Origin: Enterobacter sp.
GTDB lineage: Bacteria > Pseudomonadota > Gammaproteobacteria > Enterobacterales > Enterobacteriaceae
Assembly (NCBI GenBank): GCA_022649305.1
Contig: JALCNW010000039.1
Span: forward strand, 1-40,192
Direction of reading: 5' to 3'
DNA length: 40,192 nucleotides
Position numbers and translations under genes: made by a program. Below the pieces are notes generated by a model. That model saw nothing but the letters and a program-made list of their open reading frames with translations. It searched no databases and had not been told where the DNA came from. Positions 17,249 to 25,989 of this stretch are shown here, in pieces; position 1 is the stretch's first letter, and each line of letters begins with the position of its first letter.

Positions 17249-17286
17249 AGCTTCTCCATCACCTGATGTGATCAGAACCTTCAAAC

Positions 17287-17293
17287 AGCGTAG
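17287..17293 (-). promoter_or_regulatory. Candidate sigma-S promoter of cfa (P2), -10 element
   Basis: On the minus strand GGCTACGCTG resembles a sigma-S extended -10 (CTACACT). Transcription would start about 33 bases before the cfa ATG, where the proximal stationary-phase cfa start of E. coli is mapped. Confidence 0.55.
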
Positions 17294-17345
17294 CCGCTTT
17301 TTATGGTTTGTGAGAAATCTCACGGTATTACCCGCGAGGCTAGTA

Positions 17346-17356
17346 TCCGACGTAGA
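17346..17356 (-). promoter_or_regulatory. Candidate RydC small RNA pairing site in the long cfa leader
   Basis: The cfa mRNA would contain UCUACGUCGGA at positions -108 to -98 from the ATG. From memory, E. coli RydC starts CUUCCGAUGUAGA, which pairs with all 11 bases with one G-U. RydC is known to activate the long cfa transcript by pairing at about this distance. Confidence 0.55.
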
Positions 17357-17401
17357 ACAGAGGAAGGGAGAAAACCCTTGCCGAAAATCCATCCATGGTA
17401 A

Positions 17402-17425
17402 AACGGGAGCACTCCGGCTCCCGTT
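17402..17425 (-). terminator. Hairpin in the punC-cfa interval, inside the long cfa leader
   Basis: Stem AACGGGAGC / GCTCCCGTT with a 6-base loop is followed on the minus strand by TTACC, giving a short U-run GTTTTACC. It lies downstream of cfa P1, so it may be the punC terminator, a structure of the long cfa leader, or both. Confidence 0.5.
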
Positions 17426-17463
17426 AACACATAATATTTATCGTATTTATATGAACCGAATTT

Positions 17464-17492
17464 AGTATAAGCCTCAAAAATCTGTCATTCAA
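17464..17492 (-). promoter_or_regulatory. Promoter P1 of cfa (long transcript)
   Basis: On the minus strand TTGAAT (17487-17492) and TATACT (17464-17469) are separated by 17 bases. The expected start near 17457 gives a leader of about 209 bases, matching the long cfa leader of E. coli. Confidence 0.75.
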
Positions 17493-17545
17493 CTGAAAAT
17501 TGTTAGCATCCTAATCACCGGTTTTTCACATAATTGCGTGCGCCA

Positions 17546-18745
17546 CTATGCCTGCGATGATTCTGGTTGTGTACCGTCATCACTTTGCTTTTTTACGGTG
17601 GATTGCAGGCGATAACCCAGCGCTGCCAGCGCCACGGTAACCAGCATCACGCTGGTGGTGGTCATCAGTGGAGTGGCAATGAGAGCCGAGACAATCAAAC
17701 TTGCCAGGAAGCACAGGCCCAGTTGCAGGGTATTTTGCAGGGCGGCGGCTCTACCGGTTGCGTGCGGGAACGGACGTAAAGCCTGGGCAACCACGATAGG
17801 ATAAATGGCACCGTTTGCGACGGCCATGATGCAGAAGGGAATAAGAATCTCTGCCAGGGCAACATGGGGAATAAAACCAACGGCAAAGGTCGCAACCACG
17901 CTCAGTGCGTAAAGTACCAGCAGCCACGGTAGCATTTGTTGTCCCTGCCATTTTTGCAGCGCCGCGCGACAGCCATAGCCACCCACCAAAAAGGCGATGG
18001 TTTGCGGAACGTAGCTCAGACCAATAACCGCAGGGCTGTAGCCCATATCGTGCAAGATAAACGGTGAACCGGTGAGCCAGGCAAAGAAGCTCGCTGAGCA
18101 GGCGGCATAAATCAGCACATTACCGCGATAGTCGCGGGAGCGCAGCAGCGACATAAAGGTGACGCGCGATTCCTCGGGGTCGGCGACTTTCGGCTGAGCC
18201 GGTTTTAGCGAGAACGCCGGAATCATCAAGATCAGGGTAATAATAAACAGCGTGGCGAAGATCGCCTGCCAGTCAAAGTGGACCAGGATCCAGCTGCCCA
18301 GCAGCGGCGCAAGGGCGGGTGAAAGGCCAACCAGTGGCATGATGGTGGCAAAGATTCGGTTCACGCGCGAAGCCGGATAGTAATCAGTTACCAGCGCCTG
18401 CCAGGTCACTGCGGCTGCGCATACACCAAAGGCCTGAATGAAGCGCAGCACCAGCAGCCAGGTTGCGTCACGGACCCACAACATGCCTAAACTGCTCAGG
18501 GCAAAAATGGTCAGGCCCAGCAGCAAAATTGGCTTTCGGCCATAGCGATCGGAGAGCGGTCCCCACAGAAGTTGGGCAAACGCAAAGCCTGCCAGGAACA
18601 AGCTCAGGCTGGCACTAATGGCGGCGGCAGGCGTCTGTAAATCTGCCTGCATCGCTGCAAAGGCGGGGAGGTACATATCGGTCGCTAAAAAGCCCAGTAC
18701 GCTTAAGCCAGCGAGCCAGACCATAAATCCTTTTCCAGGTTGCAT
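17546..18745 (-). CDS. punC: Purine nucleoside efflux MFS transporter PunC (YdhC)
   Basis: A 399-residue major facilitator protein with about twelve hydrophobic segments, aligned end to end with E. coli YdhC/PunC (403). Conserved parts include [21 protein letters not shown], the MFS loop [14 protein letters not shown] and [20 protein letters not shown]. It belongs to the Bcr/CflA drug-resistance branch; PunC has been linked to purine nucleoside transport under control of PunR. It starts with ATG at 18745 behind a modest AGGAAAAA ribosome site. The divergent punR gene begins 112 bases away, the usual layout of a LysR regulator and its target. Confidence 0.92.
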   Translation of the reverse strand: MQPGKGFMVWLAGLSVLGFLATDMYLPAFAAMQADLQTPAAAISASLSLFLAGFAFAQLLWGPLSDRYGRKPILLLGLTIFALSSLGMLWVRDATWLLVLRFIQAFGVCAAAVTWQALVTDYYPASRVNRIFATIMPLVGLSPALAPLLGSWILVHFDWQAIFATLFIITLILMIPAFSLKPAQPKVADPEESRVTFMSLLRSRDYRGNVLIYAACSASFFAWLTGSPFILHDMGYSPAVIGLSYVPQTIAFLVGGYGCRAALQKWQGQQMLPWLLVLYALSVVATFAVGFIPHVALAEILIPFCIMAVANGAIYPIVVAQALRPFPHATGRAAALQNTLQLGLCFLASLIVSALIATPLMTTTSVMLVTVALAALGYRLQSTVKKQSDDGTQPESSQA

Positions 18746-18817
18746 TATTTTTTCCTAATCAGGGCAGGTGTTCTTTGGCGCAGAGTGTAGGGAGTGCAAT
18801 CCCCCTTGTGAAACGCT

Positions 18818-18845
18818 AATATTTGTCTGGTGCATTCAAAATATT
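18818..18845. promoter_or_regulatory. Candidate PunR operator
   Basis: An imperfect inverted repeat AATATTTG ... CAAAATATT lies between the divergent punC and punR starts, next to the punR ribosome site. LysR-type regulators often bind such AT-rich dyads. This is inference from position and symmetry only. Confidence 0.35.
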
Positions 18846-18857
18846 TGTAGGCAGAAA

Positions 18858-19769
18858 ATGTGGTCTGAATATTCACTTGAAGTGGTCGATGCCGTCGCGC
18901 GTAACGGCAGCTTTAGCAGTGCGGCGCAGGAGTTGCATCGCGTCCCATCAGCGATCAGCTATACGGTTCGTCAGCTTGAGGAATGGCTGGCGGTGCCACT
19001 GTTTGAACGACGTCATCGCGATGTCGTTCTGACGCCTGCCGGGGCATGGTTTTTGAAGGAAGGCCGATCTGTTATCAAAAAAATGATGATCACCCGTGAG
19101 CAGTGCCAGCAGATTGCCAACGGCTGGCGCGGGCATCTATCTATTGCTGTGGATAATATTGTTAAGCCTGAACGCACCCGCCAGATGATTGTCGATTTCT
19201 ATCGGCATTTCTCAGATGTGGAGCTGCGCGTATCTCAGGAAGTTTTTAACGGGGTGTGGGATGCGTTATCGGATGGGCGAGTCGAAATGGCCATCGGGGC
19301 GACCCAGGCCATCCCCGTCGGGGGACGCTATACGTTTCGCGATATGGGCACGTTGAGCTGGACCTGCGTAGTGGCGAGCCACCATCCTTTGGCAACGATG
19401 GCTGGACCATTAAGCGATGATACGTTGCGCAACTGGCCTTCGCTGGTGCTTGAGGATACCTCCCGCTCACTGCCAAAGCGTATTACCTGGCTGCTGGACA
19501 ATCAGCGACGCGTTGTTGCGCCGGACTGGGAGTCATCGGCAACCTGCCTCTCAGCGGGATTGTGCGTGGGTATGGTGCCAGTACATTTTGCCCAATCGCG
19601 TATAGACAACGGACAATGGGTGGCGTTGACGCTGGAGAACCCCTTCCCGGATGCGGCGTGTTGCCTGACATGGCAGCAAAACGACATGTCGCCTGCGCTC
19701 GCCTGGCTGCTGGATTATCTGGGGGATAGTGAAACGCTAAACAAGGAATGGCTGCGGGGGCCGGAATAA
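18858..19769 (+). CDS. punR: LysR-type regulator PunR (YdhB)
   Basis: A 303-residue LysR-family regulator almost identical to E. coli YdhB/PunR in its N-terminus (MWSEYSLEVVDAVARNGSFS). The winged helix-turn-helix occupies about residues 1-60 (AAQELHRVPSAISYTVRQLE as recognition region) and the effector domain about 90-295. I use the ATG at 18858 with AGGCAG in front; the longer open frame from 18768 runs through the intergenic operator region. It is a reported activator of punC in response to purine nucleosides. The C-terminus is seven residues shorter than in E. coli, and its stop lies within a strong hairpin. Confidence 0.92.
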   Translation: MWSEYSLEVVDAVARNGSFSSAAQELHRVPSAISYTVRQLEEWLAVPLFERRHRDVVLTPAGAWFLKEGRSVIKKMMITREQCQQIANGWRGHLSIAVDNIVKPERTRQMIVDFYRHFSDVELRVSQEVFNGVWDALSDGRVEMAIGATQAIPVGGRYTFRDMGTLSWTCVVASHHPLATMAGPLSDDTLRNWPSLVLEDTSRSLPKRITWLLDNQRRVVAPDWESSATCLSAGLCVGMVPVHFAQSRIDNGQWVALTLENPFPDAACCLTWQQNDMSPALAWLLDYLGDSETLNKEWLRGPE

Positions 19770-19780
19770 CCGGCCCCCGC
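19754..19780. terminator. GC-rich hairpin spanning the punR stop codon
   Basis: An 11-bp perfect stem GCGGGGGCCGG / CCGGCCCCCGC has a 5-base loop, and the punR TAA lies in the loop. It separates convergent punR and purR. No U-tract follows on either strand, so it is probably an RNA-stabilising or transcription-blocking structure rather than a standard intrinsic terminator. Confidence 0.6.
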
Positions 19781-19788
19781 AGAAAAGA

Positions 19789-20814
19789 TTAGCGGCGGTA
19801 GTCGCGGAAAGGACCATCGGCGACCGAGCGGCGTTCAATCAGGCGCGGATGCACTTCGATGGACTGCGACTCTTCGCGTTTGCTGACGATTCTGTCCATC
19901 AACATATTGAACGCCGTTTCACCCAGCGAATCTTTTGGCTGATGAATGGTGGTCAACGCCGGGGTAAAGAAACGGGCGTTGCGCACGTTATCATACCCGA
20001 TCACTGAAATATCCTGCGGCACACGCAGTCCCAACTCGTCAGCGGCGCAAAGTGCGCCCATCGCCATGATATCGCCGCCGCAGAATACGGCAGTAGGGCG
20101 ATGCGGTTGGGAGACGATTTGCTGCATGGCGCGATAACCCGATTCTGGTTCAAAATCGCCCTGAACGATCCAGTTTTCTGGAACGGCGATCAATGCTTCT
20201 TCCATCGCCTTCATGAAACCCGCCAGACGACCTGCACCGGTGTTGCGCTCAAGCGGACCCGGAATAACGCCGATTTCGCGATGGCCGCGTTCAATCAGGT
20301 AGCGACCCGCCATATATCCGCCTTCAAAAGCGTTGTCGTTGACGGAATCGGTGAAGTCAGCGCGCGTATCACCCCAGTCCATGACGACCATCGGGATATG
20401 ACGGTACTCTTCGAGCATCGAGAGTACGGATTCAGGATATTCGGAACACATAACCAGCAAACCGTCTACGCGTTTTTGCGCCATCATGGACAAGTAAGCC
20501 CGTTGTTTTTCCTGACTATTCCAGGCATTACCCAGAATCAAGGTATAGCCCTTCTGGAAGCAGTTTTTCTCTACTGCTTCGATTATCTCGGCAAAATAGG
20601 CCGCTTCGCTACTGGTCGCCAGCAAACCAATTGATTTGGTGTGGTTGACCTTAAGGCTGCGTGCCACGGCGCTAGGAGAGTAGTGCAGCTCTTTAATCGC
20701 TGCCCAAACGGCGTTGCGCGTCTCTTCTGCTACAAAACGAGTTTTGTTAATTACATGTGATACGGTTGTAGTGGAAACGTTTGCGCGTTTCGCTACATCT
20801 TTAATCGTTGCCAT
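19789..20814 (-). CDS. purR: Purine repressor PurR
   Basis: A 341-residue LacI-family repressor, same length as E. coli PurR, that binds hypoxanthine or guanine and represses purine biosynthesis genes. The N-terminal [25 protein letters not shown] is the helix-turn-helix plus start of the second half of the headpiece, and the hinge [10 protein letters not shown] inserts into the operator minor groove. The periplasmic-binding-protein-like core follows. Two PurR boxes, one upstream and one within the first codons, match the known autoregulatory layout of E. coli purR. It ends convergent with punR. Confidence 0.97.
   Translation of the reverse strand: MATIKDVAKRANVSTTTVSHVINKTRFVAEETRNAVWAAIKELHYSPSAVARSLKVNHTKSIGLLATSSEAAYFAEIIEAVEKNCFQKGYTLILGNAWNSQEKQRAYLSMMAQKRVDGLLVMCSEYPESVLSMLEEYRHIPMVVMDWGDTRADFTDSVNDNAFEGGYMAGRYLIERGHREIGVIPGPLERNTGAGRLAGFMKAMEEALIAVPENWIVQGDFEPESGYRAMQQIVSQPHRPTAVFCGGDIMAMGALCAADELGLRVPQDISVIGYDNVRNARFFTPALTTIHQPKDSLGETAFNMLMDRIVSKREESQSIEVHPRLIERRSVADGPFRDYRR
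20773..20788 (-). promoter_or_regulatory. PurR operator O2 inside purR
   Basis: On the minus strand ACGCGCAAACGTTTCC lies within codons 9-14 of purR and fits the PurR box (ACGCAAACGTTTGCGT) with mismatches on one arm. E. coli purR has an operator at the same place. Confidence 0.7.
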
Positions 20815-20859
20815 TAGCTGTCACTCCAGACCATATCCTAAGCTCCTGAAAAATTGAGA

Positions 20860-20875
20860 GGTAAACGTTTGCCTT
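20860..20875 (-). promoter_or_regulatory. PurR operator O1 upstream of purR
   Basis: The sequence GGTAAACGTTTGCCTT contains the core AAACGTTTGC of the PurR box, about 50 bases before the purR ATG. It supports autoregulation as known in E. coli. Confidence 0.75.
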
Positions 20876-21110
20876 CTCTCACCCTTATCTCGCAAAGTGA
20901 ATTGCGATACGCCGGGAAAACGACACAGGACGTCAGGAGGGGGTCAGTGGCCGGTACGCTTATAAATTTAGCGTGGAATTTTGTCTTATCTTGATGAAAA
21001 GGGGAAGCGTAAAAACACTTATCAGTCTAAATCCAGGAAGATTTTTGGGATAAACTGTGTAAAAATGAGCAAGCTCACTTTTCATGTGGGGATTAAAAGG
21101 AGAAAAATTG

Positions 21111-21200
21111 ATGAATACCGATCTTAAGTTTTCGCTAACCACCACTTTCATCGTGCTGGCTTTGATTGTTGCGGCAAGCTTTACGGCAATACTGCACTGA
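21111..21200 (+). CDS. ynhF: Small membrane protein YnhF
   Basis: A 29-residue protein, MNTDLKFSLTTTFIVLALIV and nine more residues, matching the E. coli small protein YnhF in length and pattern. It is one single-pass hydrophobic helix with a short N-terminal polar part. AAAAGGAGAAAAATTG precedes the ATG, a strong ribosome site. It sits between purR and ydhP exactly as in K-12. Its function is not established; YnhF has been reported as a membrane-associated stress-related small protein. Confidence 0.93.
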   Translation: MNTDLKFSLTTTFIVLALIVAASFTAILH

Positions 21201-21208
21201 TTCAAACG

Positions 21209-21236
21209 GGGGAGAGCGTTCTCCCTCGCTTTCTCC
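21209..21236 (+). terminator. Likely terminator of ynhF
   Basis: Stem GGGAGA / TCTCCC with loop GCGT lies 9 bases after the ynhF stop and is followed by TCGCTTTCT, a mediocre U-tract. Confidence 0.6.
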
Positions 21237-21364
21237 CCACCATTGTTACTCCCCCTGCAATAATCTTTTGCTATTTTGTTAACTTCTTATTTTTTGTGAT
21301 TGATGTCATGCTTTCGGCATATTTGTTCTGTGTCGCGTAAAGACACGGCATCCGGAGTTAATGA

Positions 21365-22531
21365 ATGAAAATCAACTTTCCTCTGTTGTCCCTGGCGATT
21401 GGCGCTTTTGGCATCGGCACCACTGAATTTTCCCCTATGGGACTGCTGCCGGTAATTGCCAAAGGTGTGGATGTTTCTATTCCTGCCGCGGGTATGCTTA
21501 TCAGCGCTTATGCCATTGGCGTAATGATTGGTGCGCCATTGATGACGCTGCTGCTTTCGCATCGTGGGCGTCGCAACGCGCTGATCTTCTTGATGGCTAT
21601 TTTCACGCTGGGAAATGTGCTCTCTGCGCTCTCACCGGACTACACCACGCTGATGCTGTCGCGCATTCTGACCAGCCTGAACCATGGTGCATTCTTTGGT
21701 CTGGGTTCGGTCGTGGCCGCAAGCGTGGTGCCTAAACATAAGCAGGCCAGTGCGGTCGCAACCATGTTTATGGGCCTGACGATCGCGAATATTGGTGGCG
21801 TACCGGCAGCAACATGGATGGGTGAGAGCATTGGCTGGCGAATGTCTTTCATGGCGACAGCCCTGCTGGGCGTGGTGGCGATGGTGGCACTGTTCTTCTC
21901 TCTGCCTAAAGGAGGAGCCGGTGAGCGTCCTGACGTGCGCAAAGAGCTGTCGGTTTTGCTTCGTCCTCAGGTGTTGTCCGCGTTGCTGACCACGGTACTG
22001 GGTGCGGGCGCCATGTTCACTCTGTACACCTACATCTCGCCTGTTCTGCATGACATTACGCATGCGACGCCGGCCTTTGTCACGGGAATGCTGGTGCTGA
22101 TTGGCGTCGGTTTTTCAATTGGCAACTATTTGGGTGGCAAGCTTGCAGACCGTTCTGTTAGCGGTACGCTGAAAGGTTTTCTGACCTTGCTTATCGTCAT
22201 CATGATCGCCATTCCTTGGCTGGCGCGAAATGAATTTGGTGCTGCGATTGCGATGGTCATATGGGGCGCTGCGACGTTTGCCGTTGTCCCGCCATTACAG
22301 ATGCGCGTAATGCGCGTGGCACACGAAGCGCCGGGGCTTTCTTCCTCAGTCAATATCGGGGCGTTTAACCTGGGTAATGCTTTGGGTGCAGCGGCGGGTG
22401 GCGCCGTGATTTCTGGCGGGCTGGGGTATAGCTTTGTGCCGGTGATGGGGGCGATTATCGCCGCACTCGGTTTACTGTTGGTTGTACTGTCCGGTCGTAA
22501 ACAGCCGGAACCGGCCTGTGCGACGGAGTGA
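21365..22531 (+). CDS. ydhP: MFS transporter YdhP
   Basis: A 388-residue major facilitator protein matching E. coli YdhP (389), with about twelve hydrophobic segments. The N-terminal LAIGAFGIGTTEFSPMGLLP and the loop LLSHRGRRNALIFLM are typical of the sugar-efflux/arabinose-polymer-type DHA1 branch. GGAG lies 8 bases before the ATG at 21365; an out-of-frame ATG four bases earlier is not used. The substrate is not known. The gene is flanked by ynhF upstream and convergent sodB downstream, and it ends in a bidirectional terminator. Confidence 0.92.
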   Translation: MKINFPLLSLAIGAFGIGTTEFSPMGLLPVIAKGVDVSIPAAGMLISAYAIGVMIGAPLMTLLLSHRGRRNALIFLMAIFTLGNVLSALSPDYTTLMLSRILTSLNHGAFFGLGSVVAASVVPKHKQASAVATMFMGLTIANIGGVPAATWMGESIGWRMSFMATALLGVVAMVALFFSLPKGGAGERPDVRKELSVLLRPQVLSALLTTVLGAGAMFTLYTYISPVLHDITHATPAFVTGMLVLIGVGFSIGNYLGGKLADRSVSGTLKGFLTLLIVIMIAIPWLARNEFGAAIAMVIWGAATFAVVPPLQMRVMRVAHEAPGLSSSVNIGAFNLGNALGAAAGGAVISGGLGYSFVPVMGAIIAALGLLLVVLSGRKQPEPACATE

Positions 22532-22538
22532 TTAAAAA

Positions 22539-22571
22539 ACGCAGAAGGGTTAACCTTCTGCGTGTCTTTTT
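22539..22571. terminator. Bidirectional intrinsic terminator of ydhP and sodB
   Basis: A 10-bp perfect stem ACGCAGAAGG / CCTTCTGCGT with a 5-base loop is flanked by GTCTTTTT on the plus strand and by TTTTTTAAT on the minus strand. Confidence 0.93.
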
Positions 22572-23151
22572 ATGCCGCGAAGTTTTTCGCCACAAATTCC
22601 CAGTTTACCAGAGCCCAGAAGTGCTCAAGGTAGTTAGGGCGTGCGTTACGGTAGTCGATGTAATAAGCGTGTTCCCACACATCAACGGTCATCAGCGGTG
22701 TAGCAGTGGTGGTGAGCGGGGTGCCCGCGTTTGAAGTAGAAACGATAGCCAGTTTTCCATCAGCTTCTTTCACCAGCCACGTCCAGCCAGAACCAAAGTT
22801 CTTAATCGCCGCGTCGGTAAACTTCGCTTTAAAATCAGCAAAGCTGCCAAATGCTGCGTTAATGGCTGTCGCCAGTTCGCCAGTGGGTTCGCCACCGGCA
22901 TTTGGTGCCAGGCAGTGCCAGTAAAACGTATGGTTCCACACCTGAGCGGCGTTATTAAAAATGCCCGCCTCTGAAGTACGTACGATCTCTTCCAGCGTTT
23001 TGCCCTGGAAATCGGTGTCTTTGATCAGGTTGTTTAGATTAGTGACATACGTCTGATGATGTTTGCCGTAATGGTATTCCAGGGTCTCCGCCGAAATGTG
23101 CGGGGCCAGGGCGTCTTTTGCATACGGTAATGCAGGTAATTCGAACGACAT
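22570..23151 (-). CDS. sodB: Iron superoxide dismutase SodB
   Basis: A 193-residue Fe superoxide dismutase, the length of E. coli SodB. Metal ligands are His27 ([10 protein letters not shown]), His74 ([10 protein letters not shown]), Asp157 and His161 ([10 protein letters not shown]). The glutamine in AAQVWNH (Gln70) is the iron-type signature, against manganese enzymes. AAGGAGAAAAGCA precedes the ATG. The start region is complementary to RyhB as in E. coli (separate entry), so repression under iron starvation is expected. It is a cytoplasmic dimer that detoxifies superoxide. Confidence 0.97.
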   Translation of the reverse strand: MSFELPALPYAKDALAPHISAETLEYHYGKHHQTYVTNLNNLIKDTDFQGKTLEEIVRTSEAGIFNNAAQVWNHTFYWHCLAPNAGGEPTGELATAINAAFGSFADFKAKFTDAAIKNFGSGWTWLVKEADGKLAIVSTSNAGTPLTTTATPLMTVDVWEHAYYIDYRNARPNYLEHFWALVNWEFVAKNFAA

Positions 23152-23155
23152 TGCT
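23147..23155 (-). promoter_or_regulatory. Predicted RyhB small RNA pairing site at the sodB start
   Basis: The mRNA sequence AGCAAUGUC, covering the start codon, is perfectly complementary to GACAUUGCU of E. coli RyhB as I remember it. RyhB repression of sodB through this region is well established in E. coli. Confidence 0.7.
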
Positions 23156-23272
23156 TTTCTCCTTATTATATTTGGCGCATTAATAACCATATAAAATGCA
23201 AGGGTAGAGTAGCAAATTGAAAGGGCATGCAAAAGAGGAACTTACCCTGCCGACAGTGCGGCAGGGCAGGGA

Positions 23273-24043
23273 TTAGCGAATGGTTTTAGGGGTCATCACG
23301 CGGCGGGCACCAACGTAATGGCGAACCCAGTAATCTTCGCTGAGAGAGGTAATCTGGATATCTTGTCCACTACGCGGGGACTGGATGAATTTTCCGTTGC
23401 CGACATAAACGCCAACGTGATCGGCAGTGCCGCGACCCTGCGTACGGAAGAAGACCAGATCGCCGCTTTCCAGCTCACCACGGTTGACTGAGGCGGCATC
23501 GCGCAAGTGGTACATTTCATTTGCGGTGCGAGGGATTCGGAATTTAACCAGATCTTTATAAGCGTAATAAACCAGACCGCTGCAATCAAAGCCGGTACGC
23601 GGTGATGTGCCACCCCAATGGTAAGGCTTGCCAATTTGGCCCATCAGTTTATTCATCGCTGTTTTTTGCGCTTTCTGCACGCGGACTTTATGCACTTCGG
23701 AAAGCTTCGCCGTTTTGCTGACCTTGAGGCAGTTTGATTTATGGCCTTTACGAACGGTGCATTTTTCTTTCAGAGTGCTAGAGGCGGTGTGCGATGTTTT
23801 ACGAGTGGTTTTTGTAGCAGGTTTGCTGGATTTTTTTGAGGCGGTTTGCTGCTTGTGAGTCGGTGTTTTTTTCTTTTCTTTCTTGCTGGCGCTTTTTTTC
23901 TTAGGTTCTGTGGTTTTCGCCAGATGCGATTTTTGTACAGCCGAATGCCGCGCCTGTTCGGAGGCACTAGCCAACGGCGTGAATGAGAGTGTTGTAAACA
24001 GTAAAGCACAGAGCGTGATCGAGAATTTATTTATCCGCGCCAC
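23273..24043 (-). CDS. mepH: Murein DD-endopeptidase MepH (NlpC/P60)
   Basis: A 256-residue periplasmic peptidoglycan endopeptidase, E. coli MepH (YdhO) having 271. It begins with a GTG start and a signal peptide cleaved after ASA (about residue 27). A lysine-, serine- and threonine-rich low-complexity linker of about 75 residues follows; it is shorter than in E. coli and accounts for the length difference. The NlpC/P60 domain (about 125-256) has the catalytic Cys in TGFDCSGLVYYAY, His in ADHVGVYVG and a polar third residue in WVRHYVGARR. It cleaves peptide cross-links to let murein expand. An 8-bp GC stem (23245-23266) after its stop lacks a clear U-tract. Confidence 0.94.
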   Translation of the reverse strand: MARINKFSITLCALLFTTLSFTPLASASEQARHSAVQKSHLAKTTEPKKKSASKKEKKKTPTHKQQTASKKSSKPATKTTRKTSHTASSTLKEKCTVRKGHKSNCLKVSKTAKLSEVHKVRVQKAQKTAMNKLMGQIGKPYHWGGTSPRTGFDCSGLVYYAYKDLVKFRIPRTANEMYHLRDAASVNRGELESGDLVFFRTQGRGTADHVGVYVGNGKFIQSPRSGQDIQITSLSEDYWVRHYVGARRVMTPKTIR

Positions 24044-24381
24044 TGGGCAGTCCCCTGGTTGAAGCAGGCCATCAATAATACCTGCGTGTGATTTACAAAG
24101 CCTGTCGATTCTAATCTATCTAACGGCGAGAAGTTAAGACTCTTTTTCAATCTAAAATGGGGTTTCGCGAGCAAGTGCAAATAATTTCACCAAACTGAAG
24201 CGCTTTTGCTCACACGATAAACAAAACCACGGACAAAACAGGGCTAAGCTACATTAGCAATGCAACTTATGCCGACACGCGATAAAATAATAAGACGTAA
24301 CGAAAATGTTATTTTCCGATATCAGTCTGAACCGCTACAATGTCAGACGATTGCCGTAACAGAAGTATAAGGAAGCAAAAC
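24044..24381. promoter_or_regulatory. Divergent mepH-grxD intergenic region with grxD promoter
   Basis: This 338-base gap has no credible gene. On the plus strand TTTCCG (24313-24318) and TACAAT (24336-24341) are 17 bases apart and give a plausible grxD promoter with a leader of about 35 bases. I could not place the mepH promoter. Confidence 0.55.
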
Positions 24382-24729
24382 ATGAGCACTACTATAGAAA
24401 AAATCCAGCAACAGGTCGCTGAAAACCCGATTCTCCTGTACATGAAAGGTTCCCCGAAGCTGCCAAGCTGTGGCTTCTCTGCACAAGCGGTTCAGGCTCT
24501 CTCCGCATGCGGTGAGCGTTTTGCTTACGTTGATATCCTGCAGAACCCAGATATTCGTGCTGAAATGCCAAAATACGCCAACTGGCCGACCTTCCCACAA
24601 CTGTGGGTTGACGGTGAACTGGTTGGCGGTTGCGACATTCTGATTGAAATGTATCAGCGCGGTGAACTGCAGCAGTTGATCAAAGAAACCGCTGCAAAGT
24701 ATAAATCTGAAGAGCCAGACGCTGAATAA
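24382..24729 (+). CDS. grxD: Monothiol glutaredoxin GrxD
   Basis: A 115-residue monothiol glutaredoxin with the CGFS active site (Cys30), nearly identical to E. coli GrxD (Grx4). It binds a bridging [2Fe-2S] cluster with glutathione and acts in Fe-S cluster delivery together with BolA-type partners. The WPTFPQLWVDGELVGGCDI region is the glutathione-binding cis-Pro and GGCDI motif. I start it at the ATG at 24382 with AAGGAAG upstream, as in E. coli; the frame is open 14 codons further upstream. A strong terminator follows, shared with rnt. Confidence 0.97.
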   Translation: MSTTIEKIQQQVAENPILLYMKGSPKLPSCGFSAQAVQALSACGERFAYVDILQNPDIRAEMPKYANWPTFPQLWVDGELVGGCDILIEMYQRGELQQLIKETAAKYKSEEPDAE

Positions 24730-24745
24730 GTGCTTTGCCTCAGAC

Positions 24746-24778
24746 AAAAAAAGCGACCAGTATCTGGTCGCTTTTTTT
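24746..24778. terminator. Bidirectional terminator of grxD and rnt
   Basis: Stem AAAAAGCGACCAG / CTGGTCGCTTTTT with loop TAT has a T7 tract on the plus side and A-rich flank that reads as a U-tract on the minus side. The rnt stop codon overlaps its edge. Confidence 0.93.
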
Positions 24779-25427
24779 ATTCCTCGCTCTCGCCAATGGG
24801 CAGCGGCCAACCACCCAGTCGCTTCCAGCGGTTAACAATTTCACAGAATAATTCCGCGGTGCGTTCAGTATCGTACAGCGCCGAGTGGGCTTGCGTACCA
24901 TCAAATTCTATACCGGCAGTGATGCAGGCTTTTGACAATACCGTTTGTCCCAGTGCCAGTCCGCTTAATGCCGCAGTATCAAAGGTGACGAAGGGGTGGA
25001 ACGGATTGCGTTTCAGCGACGCGCGTTCTGACGCCGCCATCACAAAGCTGTGATCGAAGGTCGCATTATGCGCCACCATGATCGCGCGATTGCAATTGCT
25101 GTCCTTCATTCCTTTGCGCACCATTTTAAAGATGGCGTGCAGAGCGTCATATTCACTGACCGCGCCGCGCAGCGGGTTGTTCGGATCGATACCGTTAAAG
25201 GCAAGCGCTTCAGGTTGAAGATTGGCACCTTCAAAAGGGTCAACATGGAAATGCAGCGTGGTGTCCGGTGTAAGCCAGCCCTGTTCATCCATTTTCAGCG
25301 TGATGGCGGCAATCTCAAGCAGCGCATCGGTTTTAGCGTTAAATCCTGCCGTTTCAACATCAATAACAACAGGATAAAAACCACGAAAACGGTCGCACAG
25401 ACCGGTAAGTTGAGCGTTATCGGACAT
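24777..25427 (-). CDS. rnt: Ribonuclease T
   Basis: A 216-residue DEDDh exonuclease that trims 3' ends of tRNA and other stable RNAs. Catalytic residues are visible: Asp23 and Glu25 in [10 protein letters not shown], Asp125 in HNATFDHSF, and His181 and Asp186 in [13 protein letters not shown]. It is one residue longer than in E. coli. In K-12 the helicase gene lhr follows rnt; here the stop is within a terminator shared with grxD and lhr is missing from this place. The ATG at 25427 has AAGAGACC in front. Confidence 0.97.
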   Translation of the reverse strand: MSDNAQLTGLCDRFRGFYPVVIDVETAGFNAKTDALLEIAAITLKMDEQGWLTPDTTLHFHVDPFEGANLQPEALAFNGIDPNNPLRGAVSEYDALHAIFKMVRKGMKDSNCNRAIMVAHNATFDHSFVMAASERASLKRNPFHPFVTFDTAALSGLALGQTVLSKACITAGIEFDGTQAHSALYDTERTAELFCEIVNRWKRLGGWPLPIGESEE

Positions 25428-25489
25428 CAGGGTCTCTTACAAGGGGAAAAAAAGCAGAGCGTATTATGGCAAATTTTGAGAGGGGATGC

Positions 25490-25518
25490 AGTAAAACAAC
25501 GGGCGCATGACGCGCCCG
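25490..25518 (-). terminator. Intrinsic terminator of gloA
   Basis: Stem CGGGCGC / GCGCCCG with a 5-base loop is followed on the minus strand by TTGTTTTACTG and lies 6 bases after the gloA stop. Confidence 0.8.
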
Positions 25519-25524
25519 GAGGGA

Positions 25525-25932
25525 TTAATTGCCCAGACCGCGACCCGCGTCTTTAGCTTCGATCAGCTCGATTTTGTAGCCATCGGGATCTTCAACGAAG
25601 GCGATTACGGTGGAGCCGCCTTTAACCGGGCCGGCTTCGCGCGTGACGTTGCCGCCATTACTGCGAATGCGTTCGCACGCATCAGCGGCATTATCCACTT
25701 CGAGTGCGATATGGCCATACGCGGTACCCAGCTCGTAGCTATCAACATCCCAGTTGTAGGTCAGTTCGATAACCGCTTCCTGACTTTCCGGGCCGTAACC
25801 AACGAACGCCAGAGAATATTTGTATTCTGGATTTTCGCTGGTTCGCAGAAGCTGCATACCCAAAACGTTAGTGTAGAAATCGATAGAACGTTGCAGGTCG
25901 CCAACGCGCAGCATGGTGTGAAGTAGGCGCAT
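25525..25932 (-). CDS. gloA: Glyoxalase I
   Basis: A 135-residue lactoylglutathione lyase, same length as E. coli GloA, that converts the methylglyoxal-glutathione hemithioacetal to S-lactoylglutathione. Metal ligands His5, Glu56, His74 and Glu122 are all in place ([27 protein letters not shown]), and the short bacterial form is of the nickel-activated type. AGAGGAAATT precedes the ATG. It follows nemRA on the same strand, and in E. coli this cluster answers to electrophiles including methylglyoxal through NemR. Confidence 0.97.
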   Translation of the reverse strand: MRLLHTMLRVGDLQRSIDFYTNVLGMQLLRTSENPEYKYSLAFVGYGPESQEAVIELTYNWDVDSYELGTAYGHIALEVDNAADACERIRSNGGNVTREAGPVKGGSTVIAFVEDPDGYKIELIEAKDAGRGLGN

Positions 25933-25989
25933 AATTTCCTCTTAACCAACTCAATGGCTTATCTTTTTGAACAGAAACGATGTTTTAGT

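Noticed and set aside
20960..21205. An 81-codon minus-strand ORF upstream of purR
   Set aside because: It is antisense to ynhF, which matches a known small protein with a strong ribosome site.
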